DNA of 64,000 bases from Solibacillus faecavium (GTDB lineage: Bacteria > Bacillota > Bacilli > Bacillales_A > Planococcaceae). Made by a program: the position numbers and the translations under genes. The stretch spans positions 310,001 to 374,000 of the forward strand of contig NZ_JACSPZ010000002.1 in NCBI RefSeq assembly GCF_014836905.1, read 5' to 3'. A model generated the notes under the pieces. It saw nothing but the letters and a program-made list of their open reading frames with translations. It ran no database searches and was not told the origin of the DNA. This document shows positions 23,440-33,092 of this stretch, piece after piece. Every line of letters starts with the position of its first letter. The stretch's first letter is position 1.

Positions 23440-24789
23440 CTATAGAACGAACGCATCACCAGCTTCAAATAGTTCATTTACTTCAATGACACGATCTGAA
23501 AATTTCTGGACGACATTTAAATCAATTGCATTAAATAAATTTGTTAAAACAACAGCTGTACATTCGAATTGTTTTTTCTTTTTTAAGTGATTAAATTCTT
23601 CGACAAATCTTGTTGGCAAAAAACTCGAACCATCCGTAACAAACAATAGATCCGCTTTATTGAACTCACTTTTCAATAAAATATTTAACGATTCACGAAG
23701 AGGTAACTCGTAATTCGTACCGCCACCTAAGAAGCTATTGCTGAATTGGATTAAATCGTCGGTAGTCGCTTGACCTTTTCTAAAAAAGACAACTTCTCCT
23801 ATATTTGTAGCAAATGGAACAATGGCAAAATCTCTCTTTTGCTTTTTAGCGATTGTTAACAGCGCAATACAAAATGCTTTGCTCTGCTCTTTTATCGCTG
23901 TCATGGAACTGCTTTCATCAATACAGACAATAATGGGTCCCTTCCCTTTACGTGCTTTCCCTTTCGTACCAAATACGAAGGTCTGCTGTTCACTTAGTCG
24001 TTTTAAAAAATCCAGCTTACTTGGCCTCATCATATAATTGGCTAATTCGAGCGGTAGTATTCGCGACACTTCATGCCCGGTTGAAATATTTCGAAATTCC
24101 ATATTTCGCTGATTTTTCATCTTTTGTTTTTTCATGGCGATTTTTTTAAAACGACCAACTAAGTCTGCAATGCGTTGCAGTTCCTTTCTCTGACCGATGA
24201 CTGAAGCGAGTTTAAATTGATCTGACAACGGAATATTTTCAATTTTTTTGCCATCCATTGTACCAACTGTTCGAACAGCTTTTTTCGTATTGCGGATTTT
24301 CTTTTTATTTTCTTGGAGCATCATACTAATTGAGGTTTCTCCAAGCTGTCGAATATGTGCTTTCATTTGTGCTGTACTGGCACCAAGTTCCTGACCGGAA
24401 TTTACAGCATACGTATCATTATTTAACAGCTCTAAATTTTGAAGCAGCTGTTCCGCAATACTGATTGATGTAAGGACACTTAATAAATCATCGCCCTGTG
24501 TTAAGGAGTGCCATTGAACGTATTCCTCATTTTTCAGTAAATGACGGATAAATTCGTATTGTGTATCATCAACACGATTGATATTTCCTTTTAAGATTGG
24601 CTCGTTATGATAAAAGGCATACCAACAATCCCCAATTAAATTAGTAAAGCCGGCAACTTTTCTTTCTCCTGCTAAACAGCTGTCTTTTAACCTTGCCGCC
24701 ATTTTTAAAAGCTCGTTGAAACGTTCTTTATAAGTCGCGCTGATGTCGAAAACAGATCGACTATAAAATACAAGTACGTTATCTCTCAA
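23440..24789 (-). CDS. VWA-domain protein (ViaA/CoxE-like) paired with a MoxR ATPase
   Basis: 449 residues. A long helical N-terminal domain (1-270) is followed by a von Willebrand A domain with MIDAS motif PIIVCIDESSSMTAIKEQS near residue 290, a Thr-containing GGGTNYELPLRESL loop near 350 and DLLFVTDGSSFLP near 378. Such proteins work with MoxR/RavA AAA+ ATPases as metal-dependent adaptors in complex assembly or chaperoning. The TTG at 24789 has AAGGTGG ten bases upstream. It follows the MoxR gene by 27 bp, almost certainly as an operon. Confidence 0.82.
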   Translation of the reverse strand: MRDNVLVFYSRSVFDISATYKERFNELLKMAARLKDSCLAGERKVAGFTNLIGDCWYAFYHNEPILKGNINRVDDTQYEFIRHLLKNEEYVQWHSLTQGDDLLSVLTSISIAEQLLQNLELLNNDTYAVNSGQELGASTAQMKAHIRQLGETSISMMLQENKKKIRNTKKAVRTVGTMDGKKIENIPLSDQFKLASVIGQRKELQRIADLVGRFKKIAMKKQKMKNQRNMEFRNISTGHEVSRILPLELANYMMRPSKLDFLKRLSEQQTFVFGTKGKARKGKGPIIVCIDESSSMTAIKEQSKAFCIALLTIAKKQKRDFAIVPFATNIGEVVFFRKGQATTDDLIQFSNSFLGGGTNYELPLRESLNILLKSEFNKADLLFVTDGSSFLPTRFVEEFNHLKKKKQFECTAVVLTNLFNAIDLNVVQKFSDRVIEVNELFEAGDAFVL

Positions 24790-24816
24790 GCATCGTTCAC
24801 CACCTTAAAGCATAAT

Positions 24817-25935
24817 TTAAAACCCGATAACATCCGACGTAATCCGTAGCAACTGTTTATGCATTTCAGTTTTTAAACTTTGTAATTCGGGCCGATTAGG
24901 TATTTGGCGATTCATGTTTTGTACTTCCATAAACAATGATTTCCCCTGCATTAATAATTGGCTAAGTTCTGTTCGTGCTATAGGTGTCCTATGAAGTAAT
25001 GTAGTTTGTGCAGTCAGCATAATCGTTTCGAATTCAGCTGTCGTACGGTGAATAAACGCATCTACTGTATCAAAGGCAATCTCATGAATAATTTCTTTCG
25101 CCGTGCTTTTTTGATCGCTTGTTTCCCATAAAACATTCGCCATAATCGCTAAATCTTCTCGGATAACTTCTGTTCTTCCAGCTAAGTAAGCTTTCGCCCT
25201 TAAGATGGACAGGGACTGTTTAAACCGGCGATCAGAAGGTCTTATTCCCTCGTCTTTTAGTGCTTGACGAATTTTAGCAATCATTTTAAGAATGCCGTCC
25301 GAAACGTCAATATTCGCTACTTGTTGCTGGTGTTCATAAAGCTCTTCCAGTGATATTTTTGTAACATTTTTTTCATTTTGATCCTTCAACATGGAGATGA
25401 AAGAGTCCTCATTACGAATATAATCGACTTCATAGCGAAGCAGGAATCGATCAAATAACGCTTCCAGACCTTCTCCTTCTTCTATATATTCATTGGAGGA
25501 GCCTACAATTGTTAAAAGCGGTGAAGGAATTGGAACTCCATTGTTATAATAAACACGCTCATTAATTAGTGTAAGCAACGAATTTAATATAGCTGAATTT
25601 GCTTTAAAAATTTCGTCGATAAATGCAAAATGCGCTTCCGGTAGCATATTGGTTACATTCCGTCTATAAATTCCCTGTTCCAAATCCTTCAATGACAGCA
25701 CGCCAAATAACTCTTCAGGTGTACTGAAAGGTGTCAGCAAATGCTGAAAGTAACGGCTTCCATCGACAATGGAGCCAAGCATTGACGATAGCACACTCTT
25801 ACCTGTACCCGCTGGACCTATAAATAACACATGTTGTTTAGATAAAAGTGCAATTAATAATGCCTCGACTTCTTCTTCCCGATCATAAAAACATTCATTT
25901 AATTGTTGTTGGACAATTTGTAGTTGTTTTACCAT
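24817..25935 (-). CDS. MoxR/RavA-type AAA+ ATPase
   Basis: 372 residues. Walker A is FIGPAGTGKSVLSS at about 38-51, then the MoxR-type loop TPFSTPEELFG, Walker B AFIDEIFKANSAILN near 108, sensor 1 TIVGSSNEY and Arg-finger region ALFDRFLLRYEV. Sensor 2 lies in IRPSDRRFKQSLSIL near 235, typical of the RavA subgroup. A helical C-terminal tail follows. It remodels protein complexes together with the VWA protein next in the operon. The start at 25935 follows AAAAGGGAGTG. It is divergent from the beta-helix gene with 278 bp between, holding no other recognised gene. Confidence 0.85.
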   Translation of the reverse strand: MVKQLQIVQQQLNECFYDREEEVEALLIALLSKQHVLFIGPAGTGKSVLSSMLGSIVDGSRYFQHLLTPFSTPEELFGVLSLKDLEQGIYRRNVTNMLPEAHFAFIDEIFKANSAILNSLLTLINERVYYNNGVPIPSPLLTIVGSSNEYIEEGEGLEALFDRFLLRYEVDYIRNEDSFISMLKDQNEKNVTKISLEELYEHQQQVANIDVSDGILKMIAKIRQALKDEGIRPSDRRFKQSLSILRAKAYLAGRTEVIREDLAIMANVLWETSDQKSTAKEIIHEIAFDTVDAFIHRTTAEFETIMLTAQTTLLHRTPIARTELSQLLMQGKSLFMEVQNMNRQIPNRPELQSLKTEMHKQLLRITSDVIGF

Positions 25936-26213
25936 ATTACACTCCCTTTTCTTCTACTAAGAAATCTGCAATGTATGGAATTTATGTATGATGTATTTCT
26001 CTTCCTATAAATTTTCACTTCCTAAGTGATTTTTAAACCTATTTCTTGTATTTGACAGGTCTTTCATTTAATTAGAGGAATAATTCAAGCCGTTTTATAC
26101 TATTTTAAATAGTAGCAACTCAAAATTTTTTTATGTAATTTTTAAATTAAATGATTATTTTCATTATTTTACGTGAACATATTACATATAGCATGTTTTG
26201 CAGGAGGAATCGT

Positions 26214-28148
26214 ATGGTGATAGTAAAAGTGTCTACTTCATTTTTTTCAACGGTGAAAACAATCAGCCGAGCTGTTCAAAAGGCAACAAATGACGACATA
26301 ATCGTCGTAAATGCCGGCAAATATAAAGAGACGTTAGCTTTCCTAGATAGCAGAACAATCACTGCTAAAAATGCAGGAACCGTTGTCGTAGAAGGGGCGA
26401 TACTTATCGCTAAATCGGCTGTTGTTACTTTTGAAAACATGACCATTCAACCTACGTCGCAAATTTTTGTGGAAGGTCAATTAATTTTAAAGAACTGTGT
26501 TATTCAGGGTGGTCTAACAAACGTCCTAATCGCTATGAAGGGCGGCTATGCACATTGTGAGAAAACTCATTTCAGAGATGCCCCGGATATTGGCATAACC
26601 CTCATTTCCAACAGTAAAGCACATTTCGAATACTGCCATTTTGAACAAAACAAAAAAGTGCATATACTCTTGGAAAACTCCACTGCCCATCTGGAAAATT
26701 GTGAGCTTTCAAAAGGAAATCAAGCTATATGGGCTAAAACGAATTCAAAGACCTATTTAAATAATGTAAAAGTCCATCACCATTCAGGTACACAAATAGT
26801 CATACAGGACCATTCGCTATTGGATATAAAAGAAAGTGAAATTAAGCAAGGCGAAGGTAACGGGATATATGCATCCGAAAATTCGATAATTCATCTCGCT
26901 CAAACTACAGTTCATCATCATACCCTTCCCCAATTATGGATTCAAAAAAGTTCCTTGAACATTAGCGAGTGTCAAATACAACATGGAAGTGAATCGGGTA
27001 TTATGTTGCGGGAATATGCGGAAGCAACGATTTCCGATACGCTGCTTTCATTTCATAAAATAGCCAATGTGCAACTGACATTCGAATCTTTGTTGAATAT
27101 GACAAATAGCGAAGTACTCAATAGTCAGGGAGTTGGAATTCAATTAAAGGAAAAATCAATTGCCAACTTTACCGATACGTTATTTGCACATAATGTCCTA
27201 CCGCAACTTTTCATCACGGAAAATTCGATCTGTACATTAAAAAGTGTAACGATTGAGGATGGAAAGCAAATTGGAGTCTTTGCGGAGAAAGGGTCTTCTT
27301 GTTCCATTGTATCCAGTACGATTACAGGCCATAAAAATGCGGCACTTACGGTAATCGAAGCAGAAATGTTTCTGTTGAATACAACAATTCACCATAATAA
27401 TGGGAATGGGTTATTTGCCGTTAATAATGCCAAGGCGACGTTGGATAACTGCCAATTTAATCATAACGATTTGGCGCATATTGCCGGGAAAAACGACAGC
27501 ACGATTCATATTAGTCACAGTGAATTAACGGGTGGAAAAAGTATTTTTGTTATTGACCATTGCCAATTGGACATTATCGATTCTGTCATTAAGGATGGAA
27601 CCGGAGCCCAAATAGAAATGATTGATCATATTAATGCCACTATCCAAAACTCCAAAATCATTGACGGGCAAACGAACGGAATAATAGCGATGAAAGATAC
27701 ATCGGTGAATATTATTGAAAGTCAAATTTCCTCGCATAAAATGCCACAGGTAATTGTCAATGATAGTTCGATTATTTTCAAAAATAGTGAACTGCTCGAA
27801 GGCGATCGGAATGGCTTTATTATTAAAAATCATGCCGAGGCATTGATTCAGGATTCATTCATTTCCAATCATGGTTATCCGCAAATATGGATTGACTCGG
27901 AATCTACCGTTGAACTGAAAGCAACACAACTAACTGAAGGTCGTGAATCGGATATTTATGTGCAAAACAACTCCGTATTGCATGCTTCAAACTGCATCAT
28001 TCAAAATGCAAAGTTCAACTTTAATATTCAGGCAGTTAACTTTTCTAAAATTTATCTCGCTGAAACAATGGTAGACAATTCGTTTGGTTCGAAATTTTAC
28101 AGTGAGAACAACAGTCAAATTACTTACAACATGGATGAGATAAGCTAA
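26214..28148 (+). CDS. Cytosolic right-handed parallel beta-helix repeat protein
   Basis: 644 residues built almost wholly of short degenerate beta-helix coils of roughly 23 residues, alternating with patterns such as LENCELSKGNQAIWAKTNS and ISECQIQHGSESGIMLRE. Recurrent S/N-x-I-x-x-G-x-x-x-G-I motifs give about 24 coils, like pectate-lyase/CASH domains. There is no signal peptide, transmembrane helix or SLH domain, and no catalytic Asp/Lys set of polysaccharide lyases was identified. The N-terminus (KVSTSFFSTVKTISRAVQKA) resembles the cap of beta-helix proteins that precede SpoVK/CbxX AAA domains in some bacteria. The start at 26214 follows AGGAGG. Function unknown. Confidence 0.75.
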   Translation: MVIVKVSTSFFSTVKTISRAVQKATNDDIIVVNAGKYKETLAFLDSRTITAKNAGTVVVEGAILIAKSAVVTFENMTIQPTSQIFVEGQLILKNCVIQGGLTNVLIAMKGGYAHCEKTHFRDAPDIGITLISNSKAHFEYCHFEQNKKVHILLENSTAHLENCELSKGNQAIWAKTNSKTYLNNVKVHHHSGTQIVIQDHSLLDIKESEIKQGEGNGIYASENSIIHLAQTTVHHHTLPQLWIQKSSLNISECQIQHGSESGIMLREYAEATISDTLLSFHKIANVQLTFESLLNMTNSEVLNSQGVGIQLKEKSIANFTDTLFAHNVLPQLFITENSICTLKSVTIEDGKQIGVFAEKGSSCSIVSSTITGHKNAALTVIEAEMFLLNTTIHHNNGNGLFAVNNAKATLDNCQFNHNDLAHIAGKNDSTIHISHSELTGGKSIFVIDHCQLDIIDSVIKDGTGAQIEMIDHINATIQNSKIIDGQTNGIIAMKDTSVNIIESQISSHKMPQVIVNDSSIIFKNSELLEGDRNGFIIKNHAEALIQDSFISNHGYPQIWIDSESTVELKATQLTEGRESDIYVQNNSVLHASNCIIQNAKFNFNIQAVNFSKIYLAETMVDNSFGSKFYSENNSQITYNMDEIS

Positions 28149-28155
28149 ATATTAT

Positions 28156-28191
28156 GCTACCTGTATGTTAATAAACGTCAGGTAGTTTTTT
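28156..28191 (+). terminator. Terminator of the beta-helix gene
   Basis: CTACCTG and CAGGTAG arms around a 17-base loop, followed by six T. Confidence 0.8.
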
Positions 28192-28309
28192 GTTGATGCT
28201 TTTTAGGTGCTCGATCTTTCAGAATAAATCCAAGTTAAATAAGGTTTTAGGTTGCATCTCAAATAATTTATGAGAAAATAAATTGTTGGAAAGGAAGTAT
28301 CGAACTAAA

Positions 28310-29425
28310 ATGACTACATTAGAAAAACAAAGTATTACGACAAGCTACGACCCATGGGAAGCCTATATGGATATCGAAAAACATGGTAAGTTGACTTTAT
28401 CGAATATTGAATTCACTACCACTACATTATGCAACATGCGCTGTGCACACTGCGCAGTCGGCTATACATTGCAGACTAAAGATCCCGATGCTTTACCAAT
28501 CGATTTAATTTTAAAGCGTTTAGATGAGATTCCTCATCTTCAAACAATCTCAATCACAGGCGGAGAACCAATGATGTCACGTAAATCTGTACGTGAGTAT
28601 GTTTTACCGCTTTTAAAATATGCGCATAGCCGCGGTGTCCGTACACAAATGAACTCCAATTTAACCATTGATGGTGAGCGTTACCTGGAAATTGCACCAT
28701 ATCTGGATGTACTACATATTTCGCATAACTGGGGTACAATTGAGGAATTCGTTGAAACTGGCTTTGCCATGATGGAACGGAAACCAACATTTGATCAGCG
28801 TGCTGCTTTATTTCAGCGTATGATTGATAACTCTAAAATGCTTGCTGAAAATGGGGTCATGGTATCGGCTGAAACGATGTTGAACAAAAAAACATTGCCT
28901 TACTTAGACCATATCCACAAGCAAATTGTAGAGGAAATGAAATGTGCGCGTCATGAAATCCACCCAATGTATCCATCAGATTTCGCCAGTGCCTTAACTT
29001 CATTATCACTTGAGGAAACGCGTGAAGCGATTCATCATTTACTAGATATTCGCGATGAAAATACTTGGATGCTGTTTGGAACTCTTCCCTTTTACCCTTG
29101 CAGTAAAACCGAGGAAGACCAAAAATTACTGGACCGTTTACGCAACACTCCAAATGTAACAATGCGTAATGACCCGGACGGACGTTCTCGTTTAAATATT
29201 AATATTTTCACAGGTGACGTTATCGTAACAGACTTTGGAGATACACCGGCATTAGGCAATATTACGTCCGATTCGTTACCGGTAATTTTTGATAAATGGC
29301 TTGAAACAGATTTGGCGAAAAGCCTTAACTGCCACTGCCCTGCTGTAAAATGCCTCGGCCCTAATGTGCTCGTTAAAAACATGTATTATCAGGACGAACA
29401 GTTTATTAGTGGTTCAGTAAAATAA
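28310..29425 (+). CDS. yfkAB: Radical SAM / CxCxxxxC protein YfkAB
   Basis: 371 residues. The radical-SAM cluster motif is CNMRCAHC at about residues 41-48, the SAM-binding GGE is in SITGGEPMMSRK, and the C-terminal auxiliary motif CHCPAVKC gives the family its name. B. subtilis YfkA and YfkB are halves of this protein. The substrate is unknown. The ATG at 28310 begins MTTLEKQ like relatives; the ribosome site GGAAAGGAAG is about 13 bases away, longer than usual, so a TTG at 28283 cannot be excluded. A family A repeat follows in opposite orientation. Confidence 0.88.
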   Translation: MTTLEKQSITTSYDPWEAYMDIEKHGKLTLSNIEFTTTTLCNMRCAHCAVGYTLQTKDPDALPIDLILKRLDEIPHLQTISITGGEPMMSRKSVREYVLPLLKYAHSRGVRTQMNSNLTIDGERYLEIAPYLDVLHISHNWGTIEEFVETGFAMMERKPTFDQRAALFQRMIDNSKMLAENGVMVSAETMLNKKTLPYLDHIHKQIVEEMKCARHEIHPMYPSDFASALTSLSLEETREAIHHLLDIRDENTWMLFGTLPFYPCSKTEEDQKLLDRLRNTPNVTMRNDPDGRSRLNINIFTGDVIVTDFGDTPALGNITSDSLPVIFDKWLETDLAKSLNCHCPAVKCLGPNVLVKNMYYQDEQFISGSVK

Positions 29426-29434
29426 AGTAGAAAA

Positions 29435-29669
29435 TGGGCTAGGACAGAATTTCATTGGATAAGGAAAAGACCCTTATTAAAAAACGATACTTTAAAAATT
29501 GATTGGAATGGAGGGCGACTCCAGCGGGAACAGCGCGTCGCCTGAGACTACAGGCTCAGGCCGTGCCCGCGGAAAGCGTCCCGGAATGGAAATCAATTTT
29601 TTATGCCAGCAAAAAATGTCATTTCTCTCAAGGAGAATAATGGCATTTTTTAGGTTGTGTCTCAGTTCC
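29435..29669 (-). repeat. Dispersed intergenic repeat, family A, copy 2
   Basis: Reads in the direction opposite to copy 1. On the minus strand it runs from a degenerate CTGAGAC box, through the TGCCATT-AATGACA hairpin with T-run, and the core with ATTGATT arms and the CCTGAG-CTCAGG apical hairpin, to AATAAGGGTCTTTTCCTT and CTAGCCC. It lacks the 40-base insert seen in copy 1 and is therefore probably the ancestral form. The remaining spacer to 29780 holds only the SulP ribosome site and a presumable promoter. Confidence 0.8.
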
Positions 29670-29780
29670 TTTTCGTTGTATCCAAATGCTGATTAACTCA
29701 GTTGAACTTTTAAAAGCTATCGCACCATCTTGGTCGCATGATATTATAGTAGAAGATTATTTAAAGGAGCTATACCCTAT

Positions 29781-31214
29781 ATGGACAATTTACGTGAGCA
29801 ATGGTTTGGAAATATTCGTGCAGATGTACTAGCAGGTCTAGTTGTTGCATTGGCACTAATTCCGGAAGCAATTGCTTTTTCTATTTTAGCAGGAGTAGAT
29901 CCGATGGTCGGATTGTATGCCTCCTTTGTTATCGCTGTCACAATCAGCTTTGTTGGCGGACGCCCAGCAATGATCTCTGCTGCAACGGGTGCGATGGCGC
30001 TTGTTATCGTGTCACTTGTAAAGGACCACGGATTACAGTATTTATTAGCCGCAACGATCCTAACAGGAATTATCCAAATTATTTTTGGCGCTTTAAAAAT
30101 TGCTAGACTAATGAAGTTTATTCCGAATGCGGTCATGATTGGCTTTGTAAACTCACTAGCCATTTTAGTCTTTATCGCTCAAACGCCCCACTTTATTGGC
30201 GGAAGCCTCATGACATGGTTATTTTTACTTGGAACAATAGCGCTCATTTACTTAATTCCTCTTTTTATAAAAGGAATTCCGGCACCTTTAATTGCTGTTA
30301 TCATCTTAACAGTAGTAGCCATTTATTCTGGTTTTAATTTAAACACAGTTGGAGATATGGGGACAATTACACAATCCCTACCTTCTTTTTTCATTCCTGA
30401 TATTCCGTTTACTTTTGAAACATTGATGATTATTTTACCTTATTCTTTAGCTTTAGCTGTTGTCGGTTTGGTGGAATCTTTATTAACGGCTTCGATTCTG
30501 GATGATATGACCGTATCAGAAAGCGACAAAAATAAAGAGGCCCGTGGACAGGGAATTGCCAATGTCATCAATGGATTTTTCGGAGGTATGGCCGGCTGTG
30601 CTATGATCGGACAATCTGTCATTAATGTAAAGTCCGGTGCAAGAGGCCGTTTGTCCACATTTGTGGCTGGTGTATTTTTAATGTTTTTAATATTGGTTTT
30701 AGGGGATTATGTCGTGCAGATTCCAATGCCTGTACTCGCTGGTGTTATGGTTGTTGTGTGTATTACACAATTTGACTGGCATTCGTTTAAATATGCGGTG
30801 ACAGCACCAAAGAAAGACGTTTTTGTTATGCTGCTTACAATTGGTGTCGTATTGTATACGCACAATTTAGCTCTAGGTGTTGTGGCAGGTATTGTTGTAA
30901 GTGCCCTATTCTTTGTCAATGAAATTTCACGTGTTACGATTTCTCAGCAAGGCACTACTTATTTCGTAAAAGGTCAATTATTCTTTGCGTCAACGGAAAG
31001 CTTTATGGACTATTTCAAATCAATTTCAATGGACCAATCTTCCATCCAAATTGACTTTGAACAATGTAAAGTATGGGATGATTCAGCAATTGGAGCTTTA
31101 ATGAAGGTAAAAGACCAACTGAAGACGAAACACATAGTAGTAACATTCTTAAATATTGATGAATCGAGCAAACAGCTCATGAAAAAATTAACAGGTACTA
31201 CATTAACTGATTAG
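29781..31214 (+). CDS. SulP-family anion transporter with STAS domain
   Basis: 477 residues. About 12 hydrophobic segments begin with [20 protein letters not shown], the SulP signature, followed by [62 protein letters not shown] block lies near 260 (two partly overlapping conserved stretches). The C-terminal STAS domain (about 390-470) has [15 protein letters not shown] with the Ser usually phosphorylated. Substrates of relatives are sulfate or bicarbonate; which applies here is not decidable. AAAGGAG lies ahead of the ATG. The UspA gene follows after ten bases, forming an operon. Confidence 0.88.
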   Translation: MDNLREQWFGNIRADVLAGLVVALALIPEAIAFSILAGVDPMVGLYASFVIAVTISFVGGRPAMISAATGAMALVIVSLVKDHGLQYLLAATILTGIIQIIFGALKIARLMKFIPNAVMIGFVNSLAILVFIAQTPHFIGGSLMTWLFLLGTIALIYLIPLFIKGIPAPLIAVIILTVVAIYSGFNLNTVGDMGTITQSLPSFFIPDIPFTFETLMIILPYSLALAVVGLVESLLTASILDDMTVSESDKNKEARGQGIANVINGFFGGMAGCAMIGQSVINVKSGARGRLSTFVAGVFLMFLILVLGDYVVQIPMPVLAGVMVVVCITQFDWHSFKYAVTAPKKDVFVMLLTIGVVLYTHNLALGVVAGIVVSALFFVNEISRVTISQQGTTYFVKGQLFFASTESFMDYFKSISMDQSSIQIDFEQCKVWDDSAIGALMKVKDQLKTKHIVVTFLNIDESSKQLMKKLTGTTLTD

Positions 31215-31224
31215 GAGTGGATTT

Positions 31225-31644
31225 ATGTATCAACATATATTACTTGCCGCTGATGGTTCCGAAAACGCGTTTCGGGCAGCAAAGGAAGCTGTAAAAATAG
31301 CGAAGATAAATCCCGAAACAATGGTAACCATTATTTTTGTCATTGATATGGTCAAAGTGAAAACTGAAGTATTGCATGCGAGTTCCAATGAAGGTCTTTA
31401 TATGGAACGTCGTCAAAAGATTGTACCGATTGAACAATTATTCCAAGATGAGCAAATCAAATGCAAGGTAGAAATGATTCACGGATCACCCGCTCCGGAG
31501 ATTATTAAATATGCCAATACACAAAATATAGATTTAGTCGTAATCGGCAGCCGCGGCTTAAACAGTTTGCAGGAAATGGTTTTAGGAAGTGTATCGCATA
31601 AAGTGATGAAACGTGTTCAATGTCCGGCAATGATTGTGAAATAA
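31225..31644 (+). CDS. Universal stress protein UspA family
   Basis: A 139-residue nucleotide-binding alpha/beta protein. The N-terminus is HILLAADGSENAFRAAKEAV (Asp contacting the nucleotide), and the ATP-binding motif is VIGSRGLNSLQEMVLGSVSHKVMKRVQCPAMIVK (G-2x-G-9x-G-S/T) at the end. It is probably an ATP-binding accessory or regulator of the SulP transporter encoded just upstream, a pairing common in Bacillota. GGAG precedes the ATG. A family B repeat starts eight bases after the stop. Confidence 0.88.
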   Translation: MYQHILLAADGSENAFRAAKEAVKIAKINPETMVTIIFVIDMVKVKTEVLHASSNEGLYMERRQKIVPIEQLFQDEQIKCKVEMIHGSPAPEIIKYANTQNIDLVVIGSRGLNSLQEMVLGSVSHKVMKRVQCPAMIVK

Positions 31645-31651
31645 AGCATAA

Positions 31652-31892
31652 GAGGCTGGGACAAAATCCCCCTCAAAAATAAAGCCGTTCAAACTTTACT
31701 CATCGTAAAATTTGAACAGCTTTATTTTTGTGTCTGCCCTGTAGCCGTTGTTCTCCGTTACGGCGGACGCTTTCCTGGGGGCACGGCTCGAGCCTGTAGT
31801 CTCTCCCACGTGCTCCTGCGATTACTCGTCGCAAAATAAATTTTGCTTGTCCCCAAGGAGTCGCCGCCTTCACTAAGAACAACTAATTTTTC
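31652..31892 (+). repeat. Dispersed intergenic repeat, family B, copy 1
   Basis: Starts GAGGCTGGGAC. The hairpin GTTCAAA-TTTGAAC with a T-rich tail follows (about 31687-31730). Then comes a core whose outer arms are GTTGTTCT and AGAACAAC with inner GGCGG and CCGCC, plus CGAGCCTGTAGTCTCTCCCACG. Compared with copy 2 (39918-40126) it carries about 35 extra bases near 31815-31855. It lies right behind the UspA stop and its first hairpin is a likely terminator. The rest of the stretch to 31965 is spacer. Confidence 0.8.
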
Positions 31893-31965
31893 TTCTATAT
31901 CAAAAAAATCTCTGCATAATTTCAAGCATGAAAAAGGACATTCTGTAAAAGAATGCTTGCAACTG

Positions 31966-32310
31966 CTATCTCTCCATAATATCTATTACTTTATGGTAGG
32001 AAGCCAAATTGATGGTATGATTTCCTTTTGTATATAATACGTTAGCCCCTTCTCGTTCTCCTTTTTTCCAACCATTTAATTTCAGAACAATTTCATAATC
32101 AAGTGGTATCCCATTTTCCTCGGAAGCCCTTGACCAATTATAACTTTTCACTCGTTCACTCTCTTGAACTAATTCCGCTTTTATTGGAATAGGGAAACCG
32201 TATAAATCTTCGGTTATTTCATAATTAAAATTAGAAGAAACTAAAATAATCCCTATTAAAATGACTATTATAGCAATTGCCCATCCAACTTTTTTCTTTA
32301 TTGCACTCAC
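31966..32310 (-). CDS. Small single-pass membrane protein, unrecognised
   Basis: About 114 residues. One transmembrane helix (GWAIAIIVILIGIILVSS) near the N-terminus is followed by an outside domain of about 80 residues with WSRASEENGIPLDYEIVLKL and a C-terminal GNHTINLASYH. The start is uncertain: a GTG at 32310, overlapping the end of tag, is plausible but its ribosome site is weak, and the longest frame starts at 32355 inside tag. It probably forms an operon with tag. I do not recognise a family. Confidence 0.55.
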   Translation of the reverse strand: MSAIKKKVGWAIAIIVILIGIILVSSNFNYEITEDLYGFPIPIKAELVQESERVKSYNWSRASEENGIPLDYEIVLKLNGWKKGEREGANVLYTKGNHTINLASYHKVIDIMER

Positions 32311-32311
32311 C

Positions 32312-32875
32312 TCATCGTAAATTTTTATAACAATGGCAATTAACTGTATGATCATTTACCATACCGACCGCCTGCATATAGGAATAGCAAATGATACTTC
32401 CGACAAATTTAAATCCGTCTTTTTTTAATTGTTTACTCATTTGATCACTAATCTCTGTAGTGATCGGAACTTCGTGATGGCTTTCCCATGCATTTACTAT
32501 CGGCTCTCCCCCTACAAAAGACCAAATATAATTTGAAAAAGAGCCATATTTCTTTTGAATCGCAAGGAAACTTTTCGCGTTTGTAACAACACTATTGATT
32601 TTCAGTTGATTGCGTATAATACGCTCGTCGTTTTTTAATGCCGTTAATTTGTCTTCGTCGTACTGTACGATCTTATTCGCATCAAATTGATCAAATGCTT
32701 TTATGTATCCTTCTCTGCGCTTTAAAATCGTCAGCCAGCTCAATCCTGCCTGTGCGCCTTCGAGACAGAGCATTTCAAACAATTTCCGGTCATCATAAAC
32801 CGGTACTCCCCATTCCTCGTCATGGTATTTCACATACACCGGCTCATCCAACTTCACCCAACTACAACGCTCCAT
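32312..32875 (-). CDS. tag: DNA-3-methyladenine glycosylase I
   Basis: A 187-residue base-excision repair enzyme that removes 3-methyladenine. The N-terminal MERCSWV supplies the first zinc Cys. The conserved stretch YHDEEWGVPVYDDRKLFEMLCLEGAQAGLSW (read in two overlapping pieces) contains the active-site Glu/Trp region. GFKFVGSIICYSYMQAVGMV lies near 155, and the terminal HTVNCHC supplies the remaining zinc ligands. The start is at 32875, where GGTGAT stands four bases upstream; the ATG ten codons earlier lacks a site. Confidence 0.92.
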   Translation of the reverse strand: MERCSWVKLDEPVYVKYHDEEWGVPVYDDRKLFEMLCLEGAQAGLSWLTILKRREGYIKAFDQFDANKIVQYDEDKLTALKNDERIIRNQLKINSVVTNAKSFLAIQKKYGSFSNYIWSFVGGEPIVNAWESHHEVPITTEISDQMSKQLKKDGFKFVGSIICYSYMQAVGMVNDHTVNCHCYKNLR

Positions 32876-33092
32876 GTTATCACCGCAATCTTGTTTTATT
32901 TTCAACTGTAAGGGATTTTCGGAAACTATGTCAAATAAACGGTAAGCTCGAAGTATTATATTAATTTCGTCTATTGCTTTTGCGGTTGTAGGATTAAAAA
33001 TTACGCAGTAAAATAGATTATACTGAACAAATGTGTATGATTTCCGTCAAATTTCATCGAGCGTACACACACATTTATATTGGAGGAACATC

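Noticed and set aside
29499-29696. 65-codon ORF inside the family A repeat
   Set aside because: Created by the GC-rich repeat core; the same frame is not kept in the other copies.
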